Positions 8,615 through 17,637 of a stretch of 64,000 nt of DNA are shown here, piece after piece. Numbering within the stretch: the stretch's first letter is position 1; each line of letters starts with the position of its first letter. A program made the position numbers and the translations under genes. The notes beneath the pieces were generated by a model. The model was not told the DNA's origin. It saw only the letters and a list, made by a program, of their open reading frames with translations, and made no database searches. The stretch comes from an uncultured Sphingorhabdus sp. (GTDB lineage: Bacteria > Pseudomonadota > Alphaproteobacteria > Sphingomonadales > Sphingomonadaceae), in the NCBI GenBank assembly GCA_947501885.1, contig CANMXN010000002.1, positions 248,001 through 312,000 on the forward strand. The letters are read 5' to 3'.

Positions 8615-10216
8615 TCACATTCTGAACACGCCAAATTTGGGTGCCTCCTGCATTGGGGCGTTGAGTGCAGCGGCAAAGGCCAATCCCAGCACATCACGCG
8701 TTTGCGCAGGATCAATTATCCCATCATCCCAGAGCCGCGCAGTGGCATAATAAGGATTACCCTCATCTTCATATTTTTGGCGGATCGGCGCTTTGAAATT
8801 CTCCGCCTCTTCCTCGCTCCATGTGCTTGCATCGCGGTGCACTGTGGCCAGCACAGACGCCGCTTGTTCGCCGCCCATTACCGAGATACGGCTATTGGGC
8901 CAGCTAAATAGGAAATTGGGCGCATAGGCCCGCCCGCACATACCATAATTACCCGCGCCAAAGCTGCCGCCGATAAGCACAGTGATTTTGGGAACGCTGG
9001 CGGTGGCAACGGCGGTAACCAGCTTGGCACCATGTTTGGCGATGCCCTCTTGTTCATATTTACCGCCGACCATGAAGCCCGATATATTTTGCAAAAATAG
9101 CAAGGGTATTTTACGCTGACAGGCAAGTTGAATAAAATGTGCGCCCTTTTGAGCGCTTTCGGAAAATAGTACGCCATTATTGGCCAATATCGCAACGGGC
9201 ATTCCCCAAATATGCGCGAAACCGCACACAAGCGTGCTGCCATATTTGGCCTTAAATTCATGAAACTCGCTGCCATCGACTATGCGTGCAATCACTTCAT
9301 GCACATCATAGGGTGCGCGCACATCTTGCGGGATGATGCTATATAATTCATCGGCATCATATTTTGGCGGCTTGGGCTCGCCTATGTCAATTTCAGGATG
9401 ATGAGCAGGGCCAAGATGCGAGACAATATCGCGGACAATGGTCAGCGCATGTTCGTCATTCTCGGCCACATGATCGACTACGCCCGACTTTTTACCATGC
9501 ATATCACCGCCGCCCAAATCTTCGGCGCTAATCTCTTCGCCCGTTGCGGCCTTTACGAGGGGCGGCCCTGCGAGAAAGATCGTGCCTTGATTACGCACAA
9601 TGACTGTCTCATCCGACATGGCGGGAACATAAGCCCCACCAGCGGTACAACTACCCATCACGCACGCGATTTGCGCAATACCACGCGCGCTCATATTGGC
9701 TTGGTTATAGAATATCCGCCCGAAATGATCGCGGTCAGGAAAGACCTCATCTTGGTGCGGCAGGTTGGCGCCGCCGCTATCAACCAAATAGACACACGGC
9801 AGATGATTTTGCAGCGCAATCTCTTGGGCGCGCAGATGTTTTTTGACCGTCATCGGATAATATGTGCCGCCCTTAACGGTGGCATCGTTACAGACGATCA
9901 TGACTTGGCGGCCCGATACGCGGCCAATGCCAGCGATTAACCCTGCGCCCGCTATATCATCACCATAGAGGCCATTGGCCGCTAACTGGCCAATCTCAAG
10001 AAAGGGCGATCCTGGATCAAGCAAGCGTTCAACGCGGTCACGGGGCAGTAATTTGCCCCGTCCAACATGGCGTTCGCGCGATTTTTCTGGCCCGCCTTTA
10101 GCAGCTTGCGCAACCTTGGTCCACAGCTCATCGCGCAAGGATTTATTATGCGCGGCATTGGCCGTTGCACCATCGGATTGCAGGTTAATATTCGTTGGTA
10201 AAATGGGTGCGCTCAT
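8615..10216 (-). CDS. mccB: Carboxyltransferase subunit, methylcrotonyl-CoA carboxylase
   Basis: A 533-residue beta subunit with paired crotonase-like carboxyltransferase domains. Landmarks are [20 protein letters not shown] near the N-terminus, the glycine-rich [19 protein letters not shown] and, in the C-terminal half, [21 protein letters not shown] beta subunits share the last motif. It transfers the carboxyl group from biotin to 3-methylcrotonyl-CoA. The start at 10216 (MSAPILP) gives the usual family length and overlaps the preceding stop as ATGA; a longer frame to 10414 lies inside the upstream gene and is rejected. It is the fourth gene of a tightly coupled operon beginning with ivd. 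Confidence 0.93.
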   Translation of the reverse strand: MSAPILPTNINLQSDGATANAAHNKSLRDELWTKVAQAAKGGPEKSRERHVGRGKLLPRDRVERLLDPGSPFLEIGQLAANGLYGDDIAGAGLIAGIGRVSGRQVMIVCNDATVKGGTYYPMTVKKHLRAQEIALQNHLPCVYLVDSGGANLPHQDEVFPDRDHFGRIFYNQANMSARGIAQIACVMGSCTAGGAYVPAMSDETVIVRNQGTIFLAGPPLVKAATGEEISAEDLGGGDMHGKKSGVVDHVAENDEHALTIVRDIVSHLGPAHHPEIDIGEPKPPKYDADELYSIIPQDVRAPYDVHEVIARIVDGSEFHEFKAKYGSTLVCGFAHIWGMPVAILANNGVLFSESAQKGAHFIQLACQRKIPLLFLQNISGFMVGGKYEQEGIAKHGAKLVTAVATASVPKITVLIGGSFGAGNYGMCGRAYAPNFLFSWPNSRISVMGGEQAASVLATVHRDASTWSEEEAENFKAPIRQKYEDEGNPYYATARLWDDGIIDPAQTRDVLGLAFAAALNAPMQEAPKFGVFRM

Positions 10217-10563
10217 AAAATATATCCTAAAATACTCAGTGCGCCGATGATGGAGAGTAAAGGCCCTCCGGGATGTTTTGCCTTGGTCATGATAAGATTG
10301 GTGATACCCAATATGAGCCATACAGCGCCTACCATGAGTTTCATAAATTCCGGAACATCGGGATGAATCAGCGAAAAAGCGGTGAACAGCATGAAGAGGC
10401 TGGTTGAATGCCAACCAAAACGAGTGATGGCCTGCGTCATAGGAAGTTTGATAAATTCATCATCAACGGCTAGCGTTGGTTTGATCAATTTGTCTTCTCC
10501 TCCCCATGAATGGAAAATTGCTAAAAAGACGATTAAAACTGCGGCGATATAATATAGTGTCAT
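10213..10563 (-). CDS. Small four-helix membrane protein in the leucine operon
   Basis: A 116-residue protein with about four hydrophobic segments: 3-19, 50-68, 74-93 and 100-116. It has no recognised catalytic motif. Start and stop codons overlap both neighbours (ATGA with the DUF1330 gene and with mccB), so its translation is coupled to isovalerate catabolism. I do not recognise the family. A transport or membrane-anchoring role is possible but unsupported. Confidence 0.75.
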   Translation of the reverse strand: MTLYYIAAVLIVFLAIFHSWGGEDKLIKPTLAVDDEFIKLPMTQAITRFGWHSTSLFMLFTAFSLIHPDVPEFMKLMVGAVWLILGITNLIMTKAKHPGGPLLSIIGALSILGYIL

Positions 10564-10853
10564 CCTTCAAAACCCTCTACCATGATGGAATCGCCTGTGC
10601 TTCCTGCTAAGCGATCTTTGGCGATTTCTTGATATTCAGGCGAAGTCATCCATGCATAGGCGGCAGCTTTATCGGGAAATTCGATCAGTACGCTGCGGCT
10701 ATAATCCCAATCGCCTTGCAGGACTTTTGGGTCTTCATCAACGCTCAGCATTTTGCCTTTATATTGCTCAAATATAGGACCAAAACCCTCTTCATACCGA
10801 TCATAGGCCGCTCGGTCGTAGATTTTGAAACGCGCTATAATATATACACTCAT
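10560..10853 (-). CDS. DUF1330 family protein
   Basis: A 97-residue ferredoxin-like protein matching DUF1330: MSVYIIARFKIYDRAAYDRY at the start, then a GDWDYSRSVLIEFPDKAAAYAW core and a C-terminal SPEYQEIAKDR. Family members form dimeric alpha-beta barrels of unknown function. It sits between ivd (TAATG, one-base overlap) and the small membrane protein gene (ATGA), so it is a fixed part of this operon. Confidence 0.85.
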   Translation of the reverse strand: MSVYIIARFKIYDRAAYDRYEEGFGPIFEQYKGKMLSVDEDPKVLQGDWDYSRSVLIEFPDKAAAYAWMTSPEYQEIAKDRLAGSTGDSIMVEGFEG

Positions 10854-12010
10854 TATTGACCCCCAATCAACTCACGGCCAATTAGCATACGACGAATTTC
10901 ATTCGTTCCTGCTCCAATATCAAGGAGTTTACTGTCGCGCCAATAGCGCTCTACGGGCCAATCGGTGGTATATCCCGCGCCGCCTAAAGCTTGGATGCTC
11001 TCCTCGGCCACGCGCACGCTGCTCTCCGATGCGTACATGATAGCACCTGCGGCGTCAAAGCGGGTAGTTTGTTCATTATCGCATGATCGATTGACATTAT
11101 AGACATAGCTGCGTGCGCTATTAAGGCGCACATACATATCGGCGATTTTGCCTTGCATTAGTTGGAACGTGCCAATCGGTTTGCCAAATTGGGTGCGCTC
11201 ACGGACATAAGGAATAACCGTATCGAGACATGCTTGCATCAAGCCAAGCGGTATTGCGGCCAGCACGGCGCGCTCATAATCAAGGCCCGACATCAGCACC
11301 CCAACCCCGCCATTCAACGGCCCCATGATATTTTCGGCGGGTACTTCGCAATCTTGAAACACCAATTCAGCGGTGGGTGATCCGCGCATACCGACTTTGT
11401 CGATCTTTTGCCCGATGGAAAAACCCTTCATATCTTTTTCGATAAGGAAGGCCGTTATCCCGCCAGAGCCTTCACCCGTTTTAGCATAAACAACCAATGT
11501 ATCCGCATAGGGCGCGTTGGTGATCCAAAATTTGCTGCCGTTTAAGACATATCCACCCGATATTTCTTGGGCTTTTAATTTCATCGAAACCACATCTGAT
11601 CCCGCACTAACCTCGCTCATGGCAAGACTGCCGACATGCTCACCCGATATCAGCTTAGGCAGATATTTGGCTTTTTGCTCTGGAGTTGCCCAACGGCGGA
11701 TTTGATTGACGCAGAGGTTTGAGTGCGCGCCATAGCTTAGGCCGATAGAAGCGCTTGCACGGCTCACTTCTTCGACAGCAATAGCATGTTCCAAATAGCC
11801 CAGTCCAAGCCCGCTATCTTCTTCTTCAACGGTGATTCCATGCAAGCCAAGCTCGCCCATTTGTGGCCAAAGGTCGCGCGCGAACCAATCATCTCGGTCA
11901 ATCTTTGCGGCCAAAGGCTCAATTTTCTCATCGGCAAAGCGGCGTACAGTGTCGCGGATTTGGTCGGCCATTTCGCCAAGTTGGAAATCAAAATCTGGGG
12001 TAGCAATCAT
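10853..12010 (-). CDS. ivd: Isovaleryl-CoA dehydrogenase
   Basis: An acyl-CoA dehydrogenase of 385 residues. It contains AMSEVSAGSDVVSMKLKA (FAD binding), FWITNAPYADTLVVYAKT, and the C-terminal QALGGAGYTTDWPVERYWRD followed by IGAGTNEIRRMLIGRE. It oxidises isovaleryl-CoA to 3-methylcrotonyl-CoA, the substrate of MccAB encoded downstream. ATG at 12010 is preferred over GTG at 12016 because AGGA lies 7 nt before it. It is the first gene of the operon. The subfamily is assigned from sequence feel plus the mcc neighbours. Confidence 0.9.
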   Translation of the reverse strand: MIATPDFDFQLGEMADQIRDTVRRFADEKIEPLAAKIDRDDWFARDLWPQMGELGLHGITVEEEDSGLGLGYLEHAIAVEEVSRASASIGLSYGAHSNLCVNQIRRWATPEQKAKYLPKLISGEHVGSLAMSEVSAGSDVVSMKLKAQEISGGYVLNGSKFWITNAPYADTLVVYAKTGEGSGGITAFLIEKDMKGFSIGQKIDKVGMRGSPTAELVFQDCEVPAENIMGPLNGGVGVLMSGLDYERAVLAAIPLGLMQACLDTVIPYVRERTQFGKPIGTFQLMQGKIADMYVRLNSARSYVYNVNRSCDNEQTTRFDAAGAIMYASESSVRVAEESIQALGGAGYTTDWPVERYWRDSKLLDIGAGTNEIRRMLIGRELIGGQ

Positions 12011-12119
12011 TATCACGTCCTAATTTATTATAGATTATAACAACCATAGACATTATCTTATTATAAATAAAATTGATTTTATAAAATTACCAACGTATGA
12101 TATATTATAATGCACTAGG

Positions 12120-13577
12120 TCATTCTTCATTATATTGTTTTAGTTCATCACCCGTAAGACGAACGATATGGAGCAAATTGGTAGAGCCAGGCACCCCAAA
12201 TGGTACGCCTGCGGTTACAATTAATCGGCTTCCTGCTTTACCCATATTATAACGCAATGCCATCCGCTTGCTTTTACCAATCATTTCCTCAAACGAACAT
12301 ACATCCTTTGTATGCACAGCAGTGGTTCCCCACAATAACCCCACACGCCTTGCAGTATCAATTTGCGGTGTTAGTACCAATATCGGTACTGAGGTACGTT
12401 CGCGCGAAATTCGGCGTGCGGTTGACCCTGAAACAGTGAAACAAATGATCGCTGATGTATCAACAGTATTAGCGATTGACCCGCTGGCTACTGCAAGCGC
12501 ATCGGAGGTGGTGGCATCAGGCTCAATTTCCATAAAATGCACCCGTGCATAATATTCGGGATCGCCTTCTACATTGCGGGCAATACGGTCCATAATCGAC
12601 ACAGCCTCAACAGGCCAGTCACCAGCCGCCGTTTCCGCCGATAGCATGATAGCATCGGCACCATCATAAATGGCTGTTGCAACATCAGAGACTTCTGCTC
12701 GTGTAGGGGTTGGTGCGGTTATCATGGATTCTAGCATTTGTGTAGCAACAACCACAGGACGGCCCATTCGCCGCGCCGCGCTAACAATTTGCTTTTGTAC
12801 AGGCGGCACAGCCTCAGGCGGTAATTCTACTCCCAAATCACCGCGCGCAACCATTACAGCATCAGCAATTTCCAATATTTCATCCAAACGGTGAATAGCC
12901 GCAGGTTTTTCAATTTTTGCCAAAAGTGCAGCTTTACCCTCGATCAATCGCTTGGCTTCGGCCACATCTTCGGGGCGCTGTACAAAGCTAAGCGCTATCC
13001 AATCGGCCCCTTGCGCAACACCAAAGGCCAAATCACTACGATCTTTTTCGGTAAGGGCTGCAACGGGGATAACGGTATCAGGAACATTAAGTCCTTTTCG
13101 GTTAGATAAGGGTCCGCCAACCTCAACCTGCGTTTCAATAGCTTGTTCAGAGGCACTTGTAACACGCAAGACCAATTTTCCATCATCAAGCAACAGTCTA
13201 GACCCTGTTTCAATAACTGCAAATAATTCAGGGTGCGGCAAGAAAACACGGTTTCCATTGCCTGGAGTTTCTACACGATCAAGAGTAAAACTCTGCCCTG
13301 TTTTAATAATGACTTTATCATTTTCAAAAGTACCAACGCGCAATTTAGGCCCTTGCAAATCAACCAAAATCGTTGTCGGGCGATTATATTTTTTCTCTAG
13401 TGCGCGAATATGAGTGAATAATAATTTTTTTGCAATTTGATCACCATGACTCATGTTAATCCGAAACGCATCAGCCCCCGCGATAAAGAGCTTTTCAATC
13501 ATCTCAAATGAATCGCTTGCAGGTCCTAATGTCGCCAAGATTCTAATCTTACGTTCGCGCGTTTCTATTCTTTCCAT
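12120..13577 (-). CDS. pyk: Pyruvate kinase
   Basis: A 485-residue glycolytic enzyme converting phosphoenolpyruvate and ADP to pyruvate and ATP. It begins with RKIRILATLGPASD and has FRINMSHGD, VDLQGPKLRVG, ALLAKIEKPAAIHRLDEILE with the catalytic lysine, the MVARGDLGVELP signature and the QMLESMITAPTPTRAEVSDVA loop. The C-terminal domain is complete. ATG at 13577 is chosen; a TTG codon lies just upstream. Divergent from the DUF1244 and gapR genes, an order common in alphaproteobacteria. Confidence 0.96.
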   Translation of the reverse strand: MERIETRERKIRILATLGPASDSFEMIEKLFIAGADAFRINMSHGDQIAKKLLFTHIRALEKKYNRPTTILVDLQGPKLRVGTFENDKVIIKTGQSFTLDRVETPGNGNRVFLPHPELFAVIETGSRLLLDDGKLVLRVTSASEQAIETQVEVGGPLSNRKGLNVPDTVIPVAALTEKDRSDLAFGVAQGADWIALSFVQRPEDVAEAKRLIEGKAALLAKIEKPAAIHRLDEILEIADAVMVARGDLGVELPPEAVPPVQKQIVSAARRMGRPVVVATQMLESMITAPTPTRAEVSDVATAIYDGADAIMLSAETAAGDWPVEAVSIMDRIARNVEGDPEYYARVHFMEIEPDATTSDALAVASGSIANTVDTSAIICFTVSGSTARRISRERTSVPILVLTPQIDTARRVGLLWGTTAVHTKDVCSFEEMIGKSKRMALRYNMGKAGSRLIVTAGVPFGVPGSTNLLHIVRLTGDELKQYNEE

Positions 13578-13681
13578 CAAGAAGCCCTTTAATTTTCGAT
13601 TAGCAGTTGCATAATTATCAATGCCCCCATAGCCTTGAGATTGTAAAGATTGAAGCTTTTATTAATAGAATAGGAAATAAA

Positions 13682-13981
13682 ATGAGCAATGAGATTAGCG
13701 ATGCCGTAGCGGCGAAAGCATTTCATAGGTTGGTTGCGCATCTTCAGCATCGCAAAGATGTGCAAAATATTGACCTGATGGGACATAGTGGTTTTTGCCG
13801 CAATTGTCTCGCTGATTGGATTATGGAAGCCGATAATGAAAGTGGCGGTTCTATGGATAAAGAGGCAGCACGGGCTATCATCCATGGTATGCCAATGCAG
13901 CAGTGGAAAAAAAATTACCAAAGCCCCGCAAGCGATGAACAATTGGCAAAAATGAAAGAGAGCGTTGCCAAAAACGCATAG
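13682..13981 (+). CDS. DUF1244 family protein
   Basis: A 99-residue protein with the family core FHRLVAHLQHRKDVQNIDLM, then GHSGFCRNCLADWI with two cysteines, and AARAIIHGMPMQQWKKNYQ. DUF1244 is a small conserved proteobacterial family of unknown function with a helical structure. The start at MSNEISDAV gives the usual length; the longer frame would add a non-conserved tail across the promoter region. Between pyk and gapR, as in many alphaproteobacteria. A 7-bp inverted repeat, ATATGGC/GCCATAT (14035-14062), follows it and may be a weak terminator. Confidence 0.9.
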   Translation: MSNEISDAVAAKAFHRLVAHLQHRKDVQNIDLMGHSGFCRNCLADWIMEADNESGGSMDKEAARAIIHGMPMQQWKKNYQSPASDEQLAKMKESVAKNA

Positions 13982-14160
13982 TCAGGAATGGACTATTAAA
14001 TAGCACACAGACACAAAATATGCCTGAGAAATCTATATGGCCTTTGAAATCAATAGCCATATGTTGAACGCCATATTAAGAGGCATGAAGAAACATTATA
14101 TTGATTCGAATAGACCGCTCATTTGGGGAGGTATATTTCGAAATTTATGGAGAAAATATC

Positions 14161-14400
14161 ATGGCTGATGGCGTCGTAGCAGCAGATCAATTGCGCTTAT
14201 TCATCGAACGTATTGAGCGTTTAGAAGAAGAGAAAAAAGGCATTGCCGATGATATTCGTGATGTGTATTCCGAAGCCAAATCTAATGGGTTTGACGTGAA
14301 AATCATGCGCCACATAGTACGTCTTCGCAAGATGGAAACCCATGATCGCCAAGAGATGGATGCAATTTTAGACACCTATCGAAGCGCATTAAACCTATAG
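14161..14400 (+). CDS. gapR: GapR-like nucleoid protein (DUF2312)
   Basis: A 79-residue, largely helical protein matching DUF2312: [20 protein letters not shown], then [20 protein letters not shown] and a C-terminal [14 protein letters not shown]. In Caulobacter, GapR forms tetramers around overtwisted AT-rich DNA and stimulates topoisomerases. ATG at 14161 is chosen since the family begins here; the frame extends upstream without conservation. Length is typical. Assignment to the family is firm; in vivo role is by homology. Confidence 0.92.
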   Translation: MADGVVAADQLRLFIERIERLEEEKKGIADDIRDVYSEAKSNGFDVKIMRHIVRLRKMETHDRQEMDAILDTYRSALNL

Positions 14401-14415
14401 ACTAGCTATCTTATT

Positions 14416-14724
14416 TCACATTTCTGGAAAGAACCAAATTAGCGATACCAATATACCATTGCTCATCGCATGCATTGCAATAGCAGACCAAAGCCCAAAT
14501 TGCAGCCGAACATAACCCAAAATTAATCCCCCTATTATTTGCGGGATAATCATAGGTAATAATTGCAACAGGCTATAATGTTCATAATTAAATATGTGAA
14601 CAACACCGAATGATATAGCAGACATATAAAATATATAGGGAAAACTAACAGCAAAGAAATTAACTGGCTGAACATCACTCCAATATTTCCGCAGCGCCAA
14701 TAATGTTGTAAAAATATAGAGCAT
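14416..14724 (-). pseudogene. CPBP intramembrane protease, C-terminal fragment
   Basis: About 100 residues with four hydrophobic stretches. It contains the second and third CPBP (Abi) motifs, FxxxH in FGVVHIFNY and HxxxN in HAMSNG, but the glutamate motif EExxxR that belongs in the N-terminal half is absent. Immediately upstream on the same strand is a decayed IS5-family transposase, so the gene was probably cut by that insertion. Without the glutamates it should not be an active protease. Confidence 0.7.
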
Positions 14725-14735
14725 CGTTATTAATG

Positions 14736-15113
14736 CTGCACAACCCTTTTTTTAAAAGGCCAGCAGCCGTGCGGTGCGCCTTCAAATACGCAGTATCAAT
14801 AGCTGCGCTAGTTACGAGGGAACTGCCGTCAGGTTTAACATGCACCTACTTCTCGATAATATGCTTTTGCCTGTTAGGCAGAATATCTTTTAAACTTGGA
14901 TCTGCTTCAAACGGTTATAGATCGTTTCTGAAACAAGTTCAGAACAGGCTTTATGGGCCCATAAGCAGGCGGTGCATCGCGCCAACGAAGACCATTGCGG
15001 ATAATCCCGCTTAAAACCTTCCGATCATCAACGCACGGAACGCCATGTGATAAAGGAAAATATTGCTCTATCTGGTGCATCTACGACTTACTCAGCAAAA
15101 ACAAATCACGCAT
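14736..15113 (-). mobile_element. Decayed IS5-family transposase remnant
   Basis: The minus strand reads as a broken IS5-type (IS427-like) transposase. From MRDLFLLSK at 15113 there is an in-frame TAG (15081-15083), then FPLSHGVP, VDDRKVLSGIIRNGLRW and RDAPPAYGPIKP. After a frame change the core returns as DTAYLKAHRTAAGLLKKG near 14745-14790. These are standard motifs of the family; the central part and the C-terminal catalytic region are gone, so the element is dead. I cannot fix its terminal inverted repeats. It abuts the truncated CPBP gene. The plus-strand frame in this stretch is meaningless. Confidence 0.8.
14925..14946 (-). repeat. REP-like core (copy E) inside the IS remnant
   Basis: CTGAAACAAGTTCAG at 14928-14942 is the exact reverse complement of the core of REP copy A. 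It sits where the transposase frame breaks after GPIKPV, so the REP may have inserted into the dead transposase. Chance overlap of a 15-bp word is possible but unlikely. Confidence 0.5.
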
Positions 15114-15227
15114 AGATAGCACCTCTTTGGCGCAGCCATTGAATCAATCTTAAACACATTATACAAACAATTTAATAGGTCCTCTGCCTAGGAACATACT
15201 TATACATATGATATTCAGGAGAATAAA

Positions 15228-17156
15228 ATGTCAATTAATGATTTCGGTGCAACATTATTAACATTACCTCAAATTATAAAGAATAATTTTTTCATTATAC
15301 CTGACTATCAAAGGGGATATAGTTGGGAAAAGAGAGAGGTTAAAGACCTGCTAACAGATATTGAAAATCTGATAAAAGGACAATCATCAACAAGACATTT
15401 TACAGGAACACTCGTTTTAAGCCGCGGAAAAGCTAATAACAAATATGATATTGTAGATGGTCAACAAAGACTGACAACTCTCTTCATTCTGATCGCTAGA
15501 ATAAGAATATGTTTAGATGGAAAGTTCAATGAAGAAATCTATAAAACCTATCTATTTAGGGGGCAGATTGGAAAAGAAGAAGCGATTCTTCAATTGAATT
15601 CAGATACACATAGTTTCTATCGCAACATTATAATAGAAAATGAACCATTAGGGGGTCACTCAATAGAGATAGAAGCACAAAACCGACTTCTCACAGCAAT
15701 GCAGATAATAGATAAGTGGCTCGACCAATACAAAAAAAATACACTTGATATATCCGCTGTTAAAAAAGTCTTAGAAAACGATATAGGTTTTCTAGTTTAT
15801 GCACCAAAAGATACCACGGAAGTCGGGATCATGTTCGAGGTGATAAATAACAGAGGTAAGCCTCTCAGTGAATTAGAGAAAGTTAAGAACTACCTTATTT
15901 ATAGCAGTGTTAAATTACATGCTACAACATTACGCAAAGATATTGATAATATTTGGTCACAAATATTAAAAAATCTAAATATCGCGAAAAAAACCTCTGC
16001 TCAGGATGAAGGGGCTTTTCTCAGATATTGTCTTGTTGTTTATTACAGCTTGTCAAAAGCTGACAGCCAATATGGCTATCAACAAATAAAACAGAAGTTT
16101 AACATTGAAAATATTTTGAACAATAAAGAAAAATCAGCAGAGGCAATCAAAGATATAGGGAAATTAATATCTTTCCTTAAAGTTGCATCACTCTGGTATG
16201 CACGTTTATATGGACGAAATCATAATGGTCTTGATAAAAAGACAATAAAATATTTAAATCAAATCAAATCACAAGATGCGCATGCATCGATAATGCCCAC
16301 ATTTTTAGCAATAGTGATTAAAAACAAGAACATCCCGCATAGGCTTCTTAACGTGTTAGAAGTAATTAATTTCAGAGTATATATGTCAAATGGTATCAAA
16401 GGCCGAAAAGATGGTGGGCAAGCTCGGCTCTATAAAGATGCGTCAGGTTATTATCACAACCATCTCCAGAAGCGATTAAAAAATGACAACTATGACATTA
16501 AAATTAAATCGGAAGATCAAGCCCTTGAATTATGTCTTACCAAATTTGGTGTTAGCAATGCGTCTGATGATGCTTTCAAAAATTCATTCCTTCTGGATAC
16601 AACAAAAAATGATGACTTTTACAAATGGCAGGGCTTAAAATATTTCCTTATTAGCTACGAACAATTCTTACAGCCCAACAAAACAATTGACATAAATAAG
16701 ATTGTTAAAAGCCGAGCAGAAGGAAAGTCGAGCGATTATCTATCAATAGAGCATCTATGGGCTACAGCCAATCGATCCAATTCAAATGAAAATAACCGAA
16801 CTAAGGATAAAGAGCAAAAACGACGTTTGGGAAATTTCGTTTTGCTTGAATTAAGATTGAATATCCAAGGCAAAGATCATGATTTGGATTATAAAATAAA
16901 ATTATATAAGGGAAAGGCAAAAGAAGAAGCTCCGACCGATCTTCAGCAAGTTAGGCGCGTTTGTGAAACTGCACAACAATTCTATTCTGATTATGCTAAT
17001 CGTCAACGGTATAAGGGCTATTATTATGATATCTACAAAAATATTATCGACCAAAATGAACAAAATTATATAGATTTTGCGTTAGAGCGTTGGTCCTTAG
17101 ACAATTTTTATGGATATGAAGAAGCCTGCGAATGGAATAATATTAATGGTACGTAG
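15228..17156 (+). CDS. DUF262-DUF1524 protein, GmrSD-like type IV restriction factor
   Basis: A 642-residue single-chain protein. The N-terminal DUF262 domain has PDYQRGYSWEKREVKDLL at 26-42 and DIVDGQQRLTTLFIL at 74-88, the ParB/Srx-like nucleotide-binding motifs of GmrS. The C-terminal DUF1524 region near 503-550 has SIEHLWATANR followed by RRLGNFVLLE, matching the His-Me finger nuclease region of GmrD, although the usual IEHxxPQ is altered. GmrSD enzymes cut phage DNA with modified cytosines; many relatives act in broader antiphage defence. The gene is strongly AT-rich, unlike the flanking metabolic genes, and adjoins CRISPR-Cas9, suggesting a transferred defence island. Its last 108 bp are also present in inverted orientation at 24976-25083. 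Confidence 0.85.
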   Translation: MSINDFGATLLTLPQIIKNNFFIIPDYQRGYSWEKREVKDLLTDIENLIKGQSSTRHFTGTLVLSRGKANNKYDIVDGQQRLTTLFILIARIRICLDGKFNEEIYKTYLFRGQIGKEEAILQLNSDTHSFYRNIIIENEPLGGHSIEIEAQNRLLTAMQIIDKWLDQYKKNTLDISAVKKVLENDIGFLVYAPKDTTEVGIMFEVINNRGKPLSELEKVKNYLIYSSVKLHATTLRKDIDNIWSQILKNLNIAKKTSAQDEGAFLRYCLVVYYSLSKADSQYGYQQIKQKFNIENILNNKEKSAEAIKDIGKLISFLKVASLWYARLYGRNHNGLDKKTIKYLNQIKSQDAHASIMPTFLAIVIKNKNIPHRLLNVLEVINFRVYMSNGIKGRKDGGQARLYKDASGYYHNHLQKRLKNDNYDIKIKSEDQALELCLTKFGVSNASDDAFKNSFLLDTTKNDDFYKWQGLKYFLISYEQFLQPNKTIDINKIVKSRAEGKSSDYLSIEHLWATANRSNSNENNRTKDKEQKRRLGNFVLLELRLNIQGKDHDLDYKIKLYKGKAKEEAPTDLQQVRRVCETAQQFYSDYANRQRYKGYYYDIYKNIIDQNEQNYIDFALERWSLDNFYGYEEACEWNNINGT

Positions 17157-17380
17157 AATATAATTAATAAGAGCATAGAGGCCGCAAATAAAATCCTCCC
17201 ATTGCATCATCTACATGCTCCCCCAATCACTGCGTATTAATATCTTCTATGCGCATAATATAACAGCACATCAGCATAAAAATATCAGGCCAATATGAAA
17301 ACAAGGGCCGTAGCCCCTGCCTTATTTGGTGCAGTCAAGCTGCTTGTTAACAACTGGACCGTGATTTCTAATCTGCTATA
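17049..17380 (+). repeat. Left arm of a 331-bp inverted duplication flanking CRISPR-Cas9
   Basis: 332 bp covering the last 36 codons of the DUF262 gene, its downstream spacer and the whole tracrRNA region. The reverse complement recurs at 24753-25083 with five substitutions and one 1-nt deletion in my hand alignment. This arm holds the intact gene end and the tracrRNA promoter, so it is probably the original. Confidence 0.95.
17297..17380 (-). ncRNA. Predicted tracrRNA
   Basis: Read on the minus strand, the RNA begins with an anti-repeat. Its first 27 nt (TATAGCAGATTAG to GGTCCAG) are perfectly complementary to the crRNA repeat, followed by a mismatched bulge (UUGU) and a short lower stem in which UAAC pairs with the GUUG at the crRNA repeat start. 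Next come a CAAG-CAG-CUUG hairpin and a terminator, AGGGGC-UACG-GCCCUU plus GUUUUC (17297-17318), with a very stable UNCG-type loop. This layout, about 85 nt, is what type II-C Cas9 needs. It lies upstream of cas9 on the opposite strand. The 5' end is not certain and may lie a few nt into the anti-repeat. Confidence 0.88.
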
Positions 17381-17406
17381 AATATAGGATTGCTATATTT
17401 TGTCAA
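17378..17406 (-). promoter_or_regulatory. tracrRNA promoter
   Basis: On the minus strand, TTGACA (17401-17406) is followed after 16 bp by TATTTA (17379-17384); TATATT with a 14-bp gap is an alternative -10. Transcription would start within the first bases of the anti-repeat. The right-hand tracrRNA copy lacks this promoter. On the plus strand the same spot reads TGCTATAAA, an extended -10 shape pointing toward cas9. Confidence 0.65.
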
Positions 17407-17472
17407 GTACATAAAAATAAAATCCAGTTGTAGCTAATAACGATTTCTCTCACTCATTAGGCTCATACTAGA

Positions 17473-17502
17473 TTGATCCAAGATATCAACTTAAAATATA
17501 AT
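17473..17502 (+). promoter_or_regulatory. Likely cas9 operon promoter
   Basis: TTGATC (17473-17478) and TATAAT (17497-17502) are separated by 18 bp, about 135 bp before the cas9 ATG. This is the best sigma70-like pair in the spacer. A weaker TTGATA starts at 17516. Confidence 0.55.
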
Positions 17503-17551
17503 CGTTAATAGGGTGTTGATATATTCTTTATATGATACATAATGTAGTTCT

Positions 17552-17617
17552 AGCATGGTGAATCCTATGCTGGTGGTGAGCCCTAACATTAAGGGTTGGC
17601 CTATAAGGTCGACCTTA
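17552..17617 (+). other. Structured cas9 leader region
   Basis: Three inverted repeats lie in the predicted 5' untranslated region: AGCAT/ATGCT (17552-17571), CCCT/AGGG (17581-17595) and the 14-bp perfect palindrome TAAGGTCGACCTTA (17604-17617). The last lies 20 bp before the cas9 ATG and could be a repressor site or affect ribosome access. No known family operator is recognised. Confidence 0.4.
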
Positions 17618-17637
17618 GCTTCTGAGAGGATTATTAT

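Noticed and set aside
14733-15014. 93-codon plus-strand frame in the IS remnant
   Set aside because: It shows no motif, while the other strand reads as a broken IS5 transposase.
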